IMG/VR virus record: IMGVR_UViG_3300038557_000019
Coordinates: 1 to 20,247 of that record
Direction: 5' to 3' (one strand)
Length of the DNA stretch: 20,247 bases
DNA from: a virus
In this document: piece by piece, positions 5,036 through 12,438 of the stretch
How positions within the stretch are numbered: the stretch's first letter is position 1
Layout of the letters: the number at the start of each line of letters is the position of its first letter
The notes under the pieces: generated by a model
Databases searched by the model: none
Told to the model about the DNA's origin: nothing
What the model saw: the letters and a program-made list of their open reading frames with translations, nothing else
Made by a program: the position numbers and the translations under genes

Positions 5036-6293
5036 TCTCGTCGTTTCCGCTCTGCCGGTCGCTTCCCTCGTGCCCTATGCCGAAAACGCGCGCACGCATT
5101 CGCCGTCGCAGGTAGCGCAGATCGCGGCCTCCATCGCCGAGTTCGGCTTCGTGAACCCGGTGCTGGTCGATGCCGAGGGCGTGCTAATCGCCGGCCACGG
5201 CCGCGTCATGGCGGCAAAGCAGCTCGGGCTGGCCGCCGTGCCGGTGCTGCGGCTTGGCCATCTGTCCCCGCCGCAGGCGCGTGCCCTGCGCCTGGCCGAC
5301 AACCAGATCGCGTTGAACTCGGGCTGGGACGAAGCGCTGCTGACCGCCGAGATCGCGCGCATTCGCGACGAGGCGGTGGTCGACCTGGACGTGCTCGGCT
5401 TCTCCGGCATGGAATTGGACCGACTGCTGGCCGCCGCTGATGCTGGCCTCGGCGATGATGCCGACGAGGCGCCGCCGCTACCGGCGATCCCCGTCACGCG
5501 CACCGGTGATCTCTGGCGCTGCGGCGATCACCGGGTGCTGTGCGGCGACGCGACAAAGCTGGCGGACGTTCAGCGCGCCCTCGGCGCTGGCCACCTGGCG
5601 GACATGGGCTTCGTCGATCCGCCCTATAATGTCGCCTACGAAGGCGGCACCGCGGCCAAGATGACCATCGCCAACGACGCGCTCGGCGGCGGCTTTCCCG
5701 AGTTCCTGCGCCCCGCGCTGGCCAACCTGCTCTCGGTCACCAAGGGCGCTTGCTACGTCTGCATGTCCTCCTCCGAGTGGCCGACGCTGCATCGGGTCTG
5801 GCAGGAGGCGGGCGGCAAATGGTCCAGCACCATCATCTGGGCGAAGAACACCTTCGCGCTCGGCCGCGCCGACTACCACCAGCAATTCGAGGCGATGCTG
5901 TACGGCTGGAAGGCCGGCGCGCAGCACTACTGGTGCGGCGCGCGCGACCAGGGGAATGTTTGGCACTTCGACAAGCCGGCCCGCAACGACCTGCATCCCA
6001 CCATGAAGCCGGTGGCGCTGGTCGAGCGCGCGATCCGCAACAGCAGCAAGCCGCGGGACACGGTGCTAGACTGCTTCGGCGGGTCGGGCACCACGATGAT
6101 CGCGGCGGAGCGCACGGGACGTCGCGCAGTGCTGCTGGAGATCGATCCCGCCTATGCCGACGTGATCGTGCGGCGGTGGCAGGAGACCACCGGCGAAGCC
6201 GCCGTGCTGAAGGGCGATGATCGCATCTTCGCCGATGTCGCCGCGGCCCGCGGCATTGTCGATCATGATGTGATCCAGACCGCCGAATCATAG
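5025..6293 (+). CDS. ParB-like / DNA methyltransferase fusion (DPPY type)
   Basis: This 422-residue protein is a diverged paralogue of the preceding gene with the same architecture. The ParB-like domain occupies about residues 8-130 (NARTHSPSQV, VLIAGHGRVMAAKQLG with GHGR at 57-60, LRLADNQIALNSGW), joined by a much shorter linker. In the methyltransferase domain, motif IV is VDPPYNVAY (D198-Y201), HPTMKPVALVERAI follows at 324, and the cofactor loop is DCFGGSGTT (349-357). DPPY and beta-class motif order point to N6-adenine methylation. The GTG start has GGAGG nine bases upstream and overlaps the previous stop by 11 bases, so the pair is co-translated. The recognition sequence cannot be inferred, and no nuclease partner lies nearby. 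Confidence 0.88.
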   Translation: MQPDLVVSALPVASLVPYAENARTHSPSQVAQIAASIAEFGFVNPVLVDAEGVLIAGHGRVMAAKQLGLAAVPVLRLGHLSPPQARALRLADNQIALNSGWDEALLTAEIARIRDEAVVDLDVLGFSGMELDRLLAAADAGLGDDADEAPPLPAIPVTRTGDLWRCGDHRVLCGDATKLADVQRALGAGHLADMGFVDPPYNVAYEGGTAAKMTIANDALGGGFPEFLRPALANLLSVTKGACYVCMSSSEWPTLHRVWQEAGGKWSSTIIWAKNTFALGRADYHQQFEAMLYGWKAGAQHYWCGARDQGNVWHFDKPARNDLHPTMKPVALVERAIRNSSKPRDTVLDCFGGSGTTMIAAERTGRRAVLLEIDPAYADVIVRRWQETTGEAAVLKGDDRIFADVAAARGIVDHDVIQTAES

Positions 6294-6317
6294 CAGTCTC
6301 ACGACGCTGCATCTTGC

Positions 6318-6396
6318 TTGGCTCGTGCGCGCCACAGCGCGAATGGTCCGTCATACGCAGAGCACCCCGCCCTGCACCAAGACGGAGACGACCATG
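6318..6396 (+). repeat. Leader repeat copy 1
   Basis: The leader from ttggct to the ATG at 6394 is closely repeated at 7608-7684 in front of an unrelated small gene. Shared blocks include cacagcgcgaat, gtccgtca, cgcag, cccgcc and gacggagacgac, in the same order and nearly the same spacing. It holds the ribosome site (GGAG at 6384-6387) and probably a promoter or leader-RNA element. Confidence 0.7.
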
Positions 6397-6630
6397 ACCG
6401 ATCGCGAAGCCCGCGCCGCCCGCAACCAGGAAAACAGCCTGGCCGCCTTCCTGGCGAAGAAGGCGGAATTCGATGCCCTTCTCGCGGAACTCACCCAGGC
6501 CAGCGCGGACCATTTCGGCGCGGACCCTGAGACGGTGCTTTGGGGCGAAGCGGCCTGGCTTTCGGATGCCACCGCGAAGCTGAAGGACATCGCGGACCAG
6601 CATTTCCGCCGGGGCGAATACGAAGCCTGA
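6394..6630 (+). CDS. Small hypothetical phage protein
   Basis: The 78-residue product is predicted almost wholly helical (ARNQENSLAAFLAKKAEFDA, then LLAELTQASADHFGADPETV) with no membrane segment or signal peptide. The C-terminus is charged (DIADQHFRRGEYEA). The ATG is preceded by CGGAGACGACC, a ribosome-site block shared with the genes at 1058, 6726 and 7682. An earlier in-frame start at 6325 would read through the repeated leader and is not preferred. I do not recognise a family. Its position between the methyltransferase pair and a DUF3489 protein in the accessory block suggests a non-structural early function, which is inference. Confidence 0.65.
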   Translation: MTDREARAARNQENSLAAFLAKKAEFDALLAELTQASADHFGADPETVLWGEAAWLSDATAKLKDIADQHFRRGEYEA

Positions 6631-6725
6631 AGCGGACCACTCCCGCACCGCCCCGACCGGCGAGGCCGGCGGGGCTCCCGGCAGTAGGGGCCGATGACCG
6701 GCACCCGGAACCGGAGACCACCACG

Positions 6726-7535
6726 ATGACCAAGCTTTCCGACAGCCAGCGCGTGATTCTCAGCGCCGCCGCGCAGCACGAGATGGGCCTCGCCCGCGCG
6801 CCGAAGACCCTGCCGGTTGCCGCGCGCAACGCGGTCTTCCGCAGCCTGATCAAGAACAACCTGCTCACCGAGATCAACGCCCCGCGCGAGCATGTCGGGC
6901 TCGGCTGGCGGCAGGATGAGGACGGCACCTGGATCGTGGCGCGCATCACCGACGAGGGGCTGCGCGCGATCGGCATCGACCCGAACGAGGGCGACGCGGA
7001 GGCCGGCGAGCCCGACTGCTCCGGCATCGAGGGTAGCGTGCCCGACACGGCGCCCGCGGGCGCGGACGACGCCGCCGAGGGGGATGCCTCCGCGGAGGAA
7101 GCCGAACCCGCCCAGGGCGTGCCCACACCCGCCCCGCGCGCGAGCCTGCGCGACGCCGCCGCGGCGGTTCTGGTTGCCTGGGACGCCAGCCCGGCGCAGG
7201 ACGCGACCGACAACCCGATCAGCCGCGCCATCGAGGCCCTCCGCGCCGCCCTCGCCGGCAAGCCCGCCCGCACCGCCCGCGAGCCGGGTGCGCCGCGCAA
7301 GCCTCGCGAGGGCACCAAGCAGGAGCAGGTGCTGGCCATGCTGCGCCGCCCCGAGGGCGCCACGGTCGCGCAGATCGCCGAGGCGACGGGCTGGGCGCAG
7401 CACACGGTCCGCGGCTTCTTCGCCGGGCTGAAGAAGAAGGGCCACGCGGTCGAGGTGCGCGAGCGCATCCGCCAGGTCGGCCCGAACAAGACCGGCGCGA
7501 AGGGGTCCTTCACCGTCTATGCCTTGGCGGAGTGA
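6726..7535 (+). CDS. DUF3489 domain protein
   Basis: The 269-residue protein has three parts. The N-terminal domain (1-90; KLSDSQRVILSAAAQHE, GWRQDEDGTWIVARITDEGL) reads like a winged-helix module of the DUF3489 type. A low-complexity acidic, alanine-rich linker covers about 95-190. The C-terminal DUF3489 domain (KQEQVLAMLRRPEGATVAQI, then AEATGWAQHTVRGFFAGLKK) has a clear helix-turn-helix with conserved W and TVRGFF. DUF3489 proteins are common in alphaproteobacterial chromosomes and phages and are assumed to bind DNA; their targets are unknown. The ATG has GGAG nine bases upstream. A strong hairpin with a short T-run follows 33 bases after the stop, closing this transcription unit. The high negative charge of the linker is typical of the family. 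Confidence 0.82.
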   Translation: MTKLSDSQRVILSAAAQHEMGLARAPKTLPVAARNAVFRSLIKNNLLTEINAPREHVGLGWRQDEDGTWIVARITDEGLRAIGIDPNEGDAEAGEPDCSGIEGSVPDTAPAGADDAAEGDASAEEAEPAQGVPTPAPRASLRDAAAAVLVAWDASPAQDATDNPISRAIEALRAALAGKPARTAREPGAPRKPREGTKQEQVLAMLRRPEGATVAQIAEATGWAQHTVRGFFAGLKKKGHAVEVRERIRQVGPNKTGAKGSFTVYALAE

Positions 7536-7567
7536 AGCGCCTCAGCCACAGCATCGAACATCATCGG

Positions 7568-7600
7568 AAGCGCCGGGGATCATCCAGATTCCCGGCGCTT
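7568..7600 (+). terminator. Intrinsic terminator-like hairpin after the DUF3489 gene
   Basis: aagcgccggg (7568-7577) and cccggcgctt (7591-7600) form a perfect ten-base-pair stem with a 13-base loop, followed by tatcg. The T-tract is short, so efficiency is uncertain. It separates the DUF3489 gene from the second leader repeat. Confidence 0.65.
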
Positions 7601-7607
7601 TATCGAG

Positions 7608-7684
7608 TTGGCTGCGCTCCGACACAGCGCGAATCGTCCGTCACGCGCAGGGGCATCCCGCCCCGCCAGACGGAGACGACGATG
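7608..7684 (+). repeat. Leader repeat copy 2
   Basis: This is the second copy of the leader seen at 6318-6396, starting ttggct and ending at the ATG of the gene at 7682. It follows directly on the terminator hairpin, so it must supply a new promoter if the downstream genes are transcribed separately. Copy 2 is two bases shorter than copy 1. Confidence 0.7.
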
Positions 7685-7882
7685 AGCACCAGCACCCTCC
7701 CGCATGAGACTGCCGAAGGCCCGCAGGACCGCGCCGCCTGGCAGCAGCTTCTCGCCACAGCGCCCCGCAGCACCGACAGCGTGGGCCGCGCCACCATCCA
7801 GGTCTGCACCGCCAGCGACGGGCGCGGGATCTTCGCCACGGTGGAATACGCCACCTGGCAGACCGAGAAGGAGGAGGGCTGA
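7682..7882 (+). CDS. Small hypothetical phage protein
   Basis: This gene encodes 66 residues, with DRAAWQQLLATAP helical and VGRATIQVCTASDGRGIFAT followed by VEYATWQTEKEEG probably a beta-hairpin. The ATG has CGGAGACGACG upstream within the repeated leader. The stop codon overlaps the next start (TGATG), so the two small genes are probably co-translated. No signal peptide, membrane helix or known motif is visible. Sharing a leader with the unrelated gene at 6394 implies common control rather than common function. Confidence 0.6.
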   Translation: MSTSTLPHETAEGPQDRAAWQQLLATAPRSTDSVGRATIQVCTASDGRGIFATVEYATWQTEKEEG

Positions 7883-8163
7883 TGCCCTCCGAGCGCCGCT
7901 GGATCATCCTGGCGCAGGATGGCCGGCACGTGACCATGGGCCGCGCCGCGCCGCCCAGCGAGGCGGAGGTCGAAGCCGCCGCCGCGGCGCTTGTAGCGCA
8001 GGGGCTGGCCGGCTGGCTTGCGACGCTGGACGGGAACTACTGGTCGCGCCGCCGCGTGGTCCTCGCACCGGTGCAGATGCTCGGCGACGGCGCCACGCTG
8101 GATTGGCCCGCTGCCATCACCGCCTTTGAAGCCGCCCGCCAGCGCGCCCTTCGTCCCCTCTGA
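7882..8163 (+). CDS. Small hypothetical phage protein
   Basis: The 93-residue product begins RRWIILAQDGRHVTMGRAAP, a probable beta strand pair. A helix follows (SEAEVEAAAAALVAQGLAGW), then a strand-rich part (LATLDGNYWSRRRVVLAPVQ) and a C-terminal helix (AAITAFEAARQRALRPL). GAGGAGGG about three to nine bases upstream is the ribosome site, overlapping the end of the preceding gene. Its place directly before the small terminase gene is typical of small phage proteins of unknown role. I do not recognise a family, and the product is likely cytoplasmic. Confidence 0.65.
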   Translation: MPSERRWIILAQDGRHVTMGRAAPPSEAEVEAAAAALVAQGLAGWLATLDGNYWSRRRVVLAPVQMLGDGATLDWPAAITAFEAARQRALRPL

Positions 8164-8203
8164 GAAGGCCGGCATCGCCATCACGCGCGGCGGCTTGCGG
8201 GCC

Positions 8204-8225
8204 CCCATCGCGGCTCCGCGATGGG
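8204..8225. promoter_or_regulatory. Perfect inverted repeat before the small terminase gene
   Basis: cccatcgcgg (8204-8213) and ccgcgatggg (8216-8225) are perfect ten-base arms around ct. The right arm contains the ATG at 8221 and abuts the GGAGG ribosome site (8224-8228). No T-run follows, so an operator or an RNA fold hiding the ribosome site is more likely than a terminator. Confidence 0.55.
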
Positions 8226-8241
8226 AGGCAGAGTCGCCGCC

Positions 8242-8757
8242 ATGCCGGAAATGACCGCCTCCACGCGCGAGGCCGCGCGCCGCCTCGGCGTCAGCGACAC
8301 CGCCATCCACAAGGCCGAACGGGCCGGCCGCATCGCCCGCGAGCCGGACGGCAGTTGGGACATCGACAAGACCCGACGCCGCCTGACCGAGACTGCCGAT
8401 CCCGCACGCTCGCCCCTGGCCAGCGGCGCCGGCGCCGAGGGCACGCCCTTCGCCCGGCTGAAAGTGGCGCAGCTCGCGCTGAAGGTGGAGGCGCAGCGCC
8501 TCTCGCTGGATGAGACCAAGCGACGGCTGGTCGATGTCACCGAGGCTAATGCCGCGCTGGACGAAATCGGCAGCACGATGCGCGACGCGCTGCTGAACTG
8601 GCCCGCCCGCGTCTCCGGCCTGATCGCGGCCGAGATCAGCGTCGACCCGCATCTGCTGCAGACCATCCTGCAGAGCCACATCAACGACCTGCTGACGGAG
8701 GCGGCCGATCGCTTCGATCCAGCAGGCCTCGGAGGGGACCGGTCTTCGCAGCCGTGA
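8242..8757 (+). CDS. Terminase small subunit, Nu1-like
   Basis: The 171-residue protein starts with a helix-turn-helix (TASTREAARRLGVSDTAIHK, residues 4-23) like that of lambda gpNu1 small terminases, which recognise the packaging site on phage DNA. A long charged helical segment follows (about 70-115, AQLALKVEAQRLSLDETKRR), suited to oligomerisation. The C-terminal helices (LNWPARVSGLIAAEISVDPH onward) probably contact the large subunit. The gene lies just upstream of the large terminase. Starts at 8221 and 8251 are also possible; 8242 was taken because GGAGG lies upstream, although 13 bases is a long spacing. The call rests on the helix-turn-helix plus genomic position. Confidence 0.78.
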   Translation: MPEMTASTREAARRLGVSDTAIHKAERAGRIAREPDGSWDIDKTRRRLTETADPARSPLASGAGAEGTPFARLKVAQLALKVEAQRLSLDETKRRLVDVTEANAALDEIGSTMRDALLNWPARVSGLIAAEISVDPHLLQTILQSHINDLLTEAADRFDPAGLGGDRSSQP

Positions 8758-8761
8758 GCAT

Positions 8762-10696
8762 GTGCGCCGCCGTGTCGGCGCGATGCTGCGCCCGCCGCCG
8801 CAGCTCACCGTCTCGGAATGGGCCGAGCGCCACCGCATGCTGGGCAGCCGCGCCTCGGCGGAGCCCGGCCCCTGGCGGACCAGCCGCACGCCCTACCTGA
8901 AGGACGTGATGGACGCGCTCTCGGCGGTGCATCCCGCCCGGCGCGTCGTCTTCATGAAGGGTGCGCAGGTCGGCGCCACCGAGAGCGGCAACAACTGGCT
9001 CGGCTACATCATGCATCACGTGCCGGCACCCGCCCTGGCGGTGCAGCCGACCGTGGAGCTGGCCAAGCGCTTCTCGCGCCAGCGCATCGACCCACTGCTG
9101 GAGGAAACCCCGGCGCTGCGGGAACGGGTGGCGCCGGCCCGCGCGCGCGACAGCGGCAACACCATGCTGTCGAAGGAATTCCCCGGCGGCATCCTGGTGC
9201 TCACGGGCGCCAACAGCGCGGTCGGGCTGCGCTCGATGACGGCGCGGTTCCTGTTCCTGGACGAGGTGGATGCCTATCCCGGCGACGTTGCCGGCGAAGG
9301 TGACCCCATTGCCCTGGCCGAGGCCCGCGCCCGCACCTTCGGTTGGCGGCGCAAGGCCTTCCTGGTCTCGACGCCCACCATCGCCGGCCGTAGCCGGATC
9401 GAGCGCGAGTATCTCGCCTCCGACCAGCGGCGCTTCTTCGTGCCGTGCACGGCCTGCGGCGAGATGCAGTGGCTGCGCTTCGAGCGGCTGCTCTGGGAGA
9501 AGGGGGCGCCGGAGACGGCTCGGTATCACTGCACCGCCTGTGACCACCCCATGCAGGAGCACGACAAGACCGCCATGCTCGGCGGCGGCGAATGGCGCGC
9601 GACGGCCGAGGGCCAGGATCCGCACACCATCGGCTTCCACATTTCGGCGCTCTACTCGCCGGTGGGCTGGCTCTCCTGGGAGCAGATCGCCCGCGATTGG
9701 GAGGCCGCCCAGGGCAAGCCCGAGGACATCAAGACCTTCAAGAACACGGTCCTCGGCGAGACCTGGCAGGAGCAGGGCGAGGCGCCGGATTGGGAGCGGC
9801 TCGTCGAGCGCCGCGAAGATTTCGTCATGGGCGTGGTGCCGACCGGCGCCTTGGTGCTCACCGCCGGCGTGGACGTCCAGGACGACCGCCTCGAATGCGA
9901 CGTCTGGGGCTGGGCGGAGGGCTTCTCCTCCTGGCTCGTCGATCACGTGGTGATCCCCGGCAGCCCGAGGGACCGCGAGCCCTGGGACGAACTGGCTCGG
10001 GTGCTGGCGCGCGACTGGCCCCGCCATGGCGCTGGCGCGATGCGCATCGCCCGGCTCTGCGTCGATACCGGCGGCCGGGACACCGCCGCCGTCTATGGCC
10101 ACCTCCGGCGGCTGCGGGATCCGCGCATCGCCCCGACGAAGGGGATCGATGGCTGGAACCGGGCGCAACCCGTCCAGGGCCCGACGCCGGTGGACGCGCT
10201 GGTCAACGGCCAGAAGCTGCGCCGCGGCCTCAAGCTGTGGACCGTCTCGGTCTCGACCTGGAAGGCAGACCTCTATCGCCGGCTCTGGCTCGGCCGCGGC
10301 GACGCGGAGGAGCTGCCGCCCGGCTGGGTGCATCTGCCGCGCGCGATCGACGTCGAATGGGTCAAGCAGCTGGTCGCCGAGCAGCTGCGCACCACCAAGG
10401 ATCGCCGCGGCTTTGCCCGGCAGGAATGGGCCAAGCTGCGCGAGCGGAACGAGGCGCTGGACTGCGCCGTGCTGGCCCGCGCCGCGCTCTGGCTGCTCGG
10501 CGCCGATCGCTATGGCGAGCGGTTTTGGCAGCAGCTGCGCGACCAGATCGCCGATGCACCGCTTCTGCCGAGCGAACTTCCCACCGCAGGGAATGTCGCT
10601 GATCCATCACCACCATCGCAGGCCGCGCGGGCGCAGGCGCTCGACGCCCAGCGCCCGCGGGGTTGGCTGGCGCCGCGCAGTGGCTGGCTTCGCTGA
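8762..10696 (+). CDS. Terminase large subunit, GpA family
   Basis: The 644-residue protein is the packaging motor and nuclease that cuts and pumps DNA into the prohead. The N-terminal ATPase domain shows a Walker A-like loop MKGAQVGATES (65-75) and Walker B FLFLDEVD (163-170), followed by the coupling stretch FLVSTPTIAG (200-209). A CTAC pair (229-232 and 257-260) forms the zinc-binding insertion typical of GpA relatives. The nuclease domain has acidic residues in AGVDVQDDRLE (D371, D374/D375), CVDTGGRDT (D435) and NEALDCAVLARAA (D567). Length agrees with lambda gpA (641). The GTG start at 8762 has no close ribosome site, so translation may be coupled to the small subunit; ATG 8783 is an alternative. 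The proline/alanine-rich tail beyond residue 600 is variable in the family. Confidence 0.95.
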   Translation: MRRRVGAMLRPPPQLTVSEWAERHRMLGSRASAEPGPWRTSRTPYLKDVMDALSAVHPARRVVFMKGAQVGATESGNNWLGYIMHHVPAPALAVQPTVELAKRFSRQRIDPLLEETPALRERVAPARARDSGNTMLSKEFPGGILVLTGANSAVGLRSMTARFLFLDEVDAYPGDVAGEGDPIALAEARARTFGWRRKAFLVSTPTIAGRSRIEREYLASDQRRFFVPCTACGEMQWLRFERLLWEKGAPETARYHCTACDHPMQEHDKTAMLGGGEWRATAEGQDPHTIGFHISALYSPVGWLSWEQIARDWEAAQGKPEDIKTFKNTVLGETWQEQGEAPDWERLVERREDFVMGVVPTGALVLTAGVDVQDDRLECDVWGWAEGFSSWLVDHVVIPGSPRDREPWDELARVLARDWPRHGAGAMRIARLCVDTGGRDTAAVYGHLRRLRDPRIAPTKGIDGWNRAQPVQGPTPVDALVNGQKLRRGLKLWTVSVSTWKADLYRRLWLGRGDAEELPPGWVHLPRAIDVEWVKQLVAEQLRTTKDRRGFARQEWAKLRERNEALDCAVLARAALWLLGADRYGERFWQQLRDQIADAPLLPSELPTAGNVADPSPPSQAARAQALDAQRPRGWLAPRSGWLR

Positions 10697-10708
10697 AGGA
10701 GGACGACC

Positions 10709-10945
10709 ATGGACCCGACCGTCCTCGCCTGGGCGCTGGCGCAGCCTGCCGGCACCCGCGCCGCCGTCCTGGCCGCGGCCTTCACCGGCGGCACCACGCG
10801 CGTGACCTTCGACGGCCGCACCGTGGAATACCGCTCGCTGGATGAACTCGGCCGCGCGCTGTCGGTGCTGCACGGCGCCGAGAACGCTGCCGCGCGCCGT
10901 CCCAACGTCACCTTCGCCAGCTTCTCGCGCGAGGGCAGCAGGTGA
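10709..10945 (+). CDS. gpW-like head-tail joining protein
   Basis: The 78-residue protein sits between terminase and portal, the place of gpW in lambda-like phages. It has a helix (PTVLAWALAQPAGTRAAVLA), a beta-hairpin (TRVTFDGRTVEYRS) and a second helix (LDELGRALSVLHGAE), which is the gpW topology. Such proteins plug the portal and form the platform for tail attachment. The ATG has AAGGAGG six bases upstream, the strongest ribosome site in the window. The stop overlaps the portal start (TGATG). Assignment is by topology, size and position; sequence similarity to lambda gpW itself is weak. Confidence 0.72.
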   Translation: MDPTVLAWALAQPAGTRAAVLAAAFTGGTTRVTFDGRTVEYRSLDELGRALSVLHGAENAAARRPNVTFASFSREGSR

Positions 10946-12438
10946 TGGGCCGCCTTCGCGATGCCTGGCACGCCCTGCGCGGCTATGCCGCCGCGCAGGA
11001 CAGCCGCGCCTCGAGCTGGGCGGCATCGGGCGGCAGCGCCACGGCCGAGGTGGGTGCCGCCGCGCCCACCGTGGCGCGCCGGGCCCGCGACGCCGTCCGC
11101 AACGACCCCTACGCCGCCCGCATCGTCGATCTCTGGACCGGCAACGCGGTGGGCGCCGGCATCACCACCCGCTGGCCGGACAAGCCCCACGCTGAGGCCT
11201 GGCGCCGCTGGTCCGACAGCACCGCCTGCGATGCCGAGGGCCGGCTCGACCTTTATGGCCTCCAGGCGCTGGTCATGCGTGCCGTGGTGGAGAGCGGCGA
11301 ATGCTTCGTGCGCCTGCTGCCGGCTGACATCACGCCGGCGAACCCGATTGGGCTGCGGCTGCAGGTGCTGGAAAGCGACCACCTCGACACGGCGCGGCAG
11401 GGCGTCATCGACGGCGTCCCCACGCTGCAGGGCATCGGGCTGGGTGAGGCTGGCGAGCCGGTGGGCTATTGGCTGCATCGCGTGCACCCGTGCGCGTCCT
11501 GGGTCCTGCCCGGGGGCACCACCTGGCTCAGCAGCCAGCGCGTCCCCGCCCGCGACGTGCTGCACATCTATCGCAAGCGCAGGCCCGGCCAGCTGCGCGA
11601 CGTGTCGTGGCTGGCACCGGTGCTGACCCGACTGCGGGATCTCAGCGACTACGAGGCCGCCCTGCTCATGAAGGCCAAGATCGAGGCCTGCCTGGCGGCG
11701 GTCGTCTCCGAGGATGGCGACGACGCCATGACGGGCCCGGCGTCTGGCCTGCTGCGCGATGCCCAGGGCCGCACCGTCGAGAGCTTCGAGCCGGGGATGA
11801 TCCTGTATCGCCGCGGCATGGGCAGCGTGGAGGTGGTGAACCCGAGCGGCGGTGGCAGCCACGCTGCCTTCGCTCGCCGCGCGCTGGAAGCCTCCGCGGT
11901 GGGCACCGGCCTGACCTACGACCAGGTCGCGGGCGACCTGACCCAGGCGAACTACTCCTCGCTTCGGGCCGGTAAGATCGAATTCCGCCGCCTGTGCGAG
12001 CAGGTGCAGTACGGCATGCTGATCCCGATGCTGGTGCGGCCCATCGCGGACCGATTCCACGCCCAGGGCGCGCTGCTCGGGCTGTGGGGTGCCGAGATCC
12101 CGGAGGGCCTGTCCCACGTCCCGCCCGCACACGAGATGATCGATCCGCTCAAGGACACCACGGCGCTCATCGCGCAGGTCCGTGCCGGCTTCGTGCCGCA
12201 GCCCGAGGCGGTCGGCGCCTTCGGCTACGACTTCCGCCAAGTCGTCGAGATGATCCGCGAGGCCAATGCCCTGCTCGACGAGGCGGGCCTCTCGCTGGAC
12301 AGCGATCCGCGCCGCGTCGCGAAGTCCGGCGCCGCACAGGATGCGGCCCAGCTCGCCGCCATCGAGATCGCCGCCACCGGCGCTGCTTCGCCGCGTGCGG
12401 ATGCGGGCGCTGCCCCCAATCCAGGAGCATCCCAATGA
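10945..12438 (+). CDS. Portal protein, lambda family
   Basis: The 497-residue protein forms the dodecameric ring through which DNA enters and leaves the capsid. Family features in order are: the N-terminal RRARDAVRNDPYAARIVDLW stretch with GNAVGAGITTR (about 46-74); the WRRWSDSTACDAEGRLDLYG region; VVESGECFVRLLP; LESDHLDTA; the VLHIYRKRRPGQLRDVSWLA segment; and the C-terminal GLTYDQVAGDLTQANYSSLR with SLRAGKIEFRR, diagnostic for lambda-type portals. A C-terminal alanine-rich tail follows residue 470. The ATG at 10945 overlaps the upstream stop; a GTG one codon earlier is an alternative. The stop overlaps the next ATG (ATGA). Length is close to lambda gpB (533). Confidence 0.94.
   Translation: MGRLRDAWHALRGYAAAQDSRASSWAASGGSATAEVGAAAPTVARRARDAVRNDPYAARIVDLWTGNAVGAGITTRWPDKPHAEAWRRWSDSTACDAEGRLDLYGLQALVMRAVVESGECFVRLLPADITPANPIGLRLQVLESDHLDTARQGVIDGVPTLQGIGLGEAGEPVGYWLHRVHPCASWVLPGGTTWLSSQRVPARDVLHIYRKRRPGQLRDVSWLAPVLTRLRDLSDYEAALLMKAKIEACLAAVVSEDGDDAMTGPASGLLRDAQGRTVESFEPGMILYRRGMGSVEVVNPSGGGSHAAFARRALEASAVGTGLTYDQVAGDLTQANYSSLRAGKIEFRRLCEQVQYGMLIPMLVRPIADRFHAQGALLGLWGAEIPEGLSHVPPAHEMIDPLKDTTALIAQVRAGFVPQPEAVGAFGYDFRQVVEMIREANALLDEAGLSLDSDPRRVAKSGAAQDAAQLAAIEIAATGAASPRADAGAAPNPGASQ

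Noticed and set aside
7568-7600. attP/attB core or integration site
   Set aside because: It is a symmetric hairpin with a short T-run between two genes and no integrase nearby. A terminator explains it better.
10510-12435. 641-codon minus-strand open frame opposite the portal gene
   Set aside because: It is a shadow of the portal and connector genes, with a product of low-complexity character.
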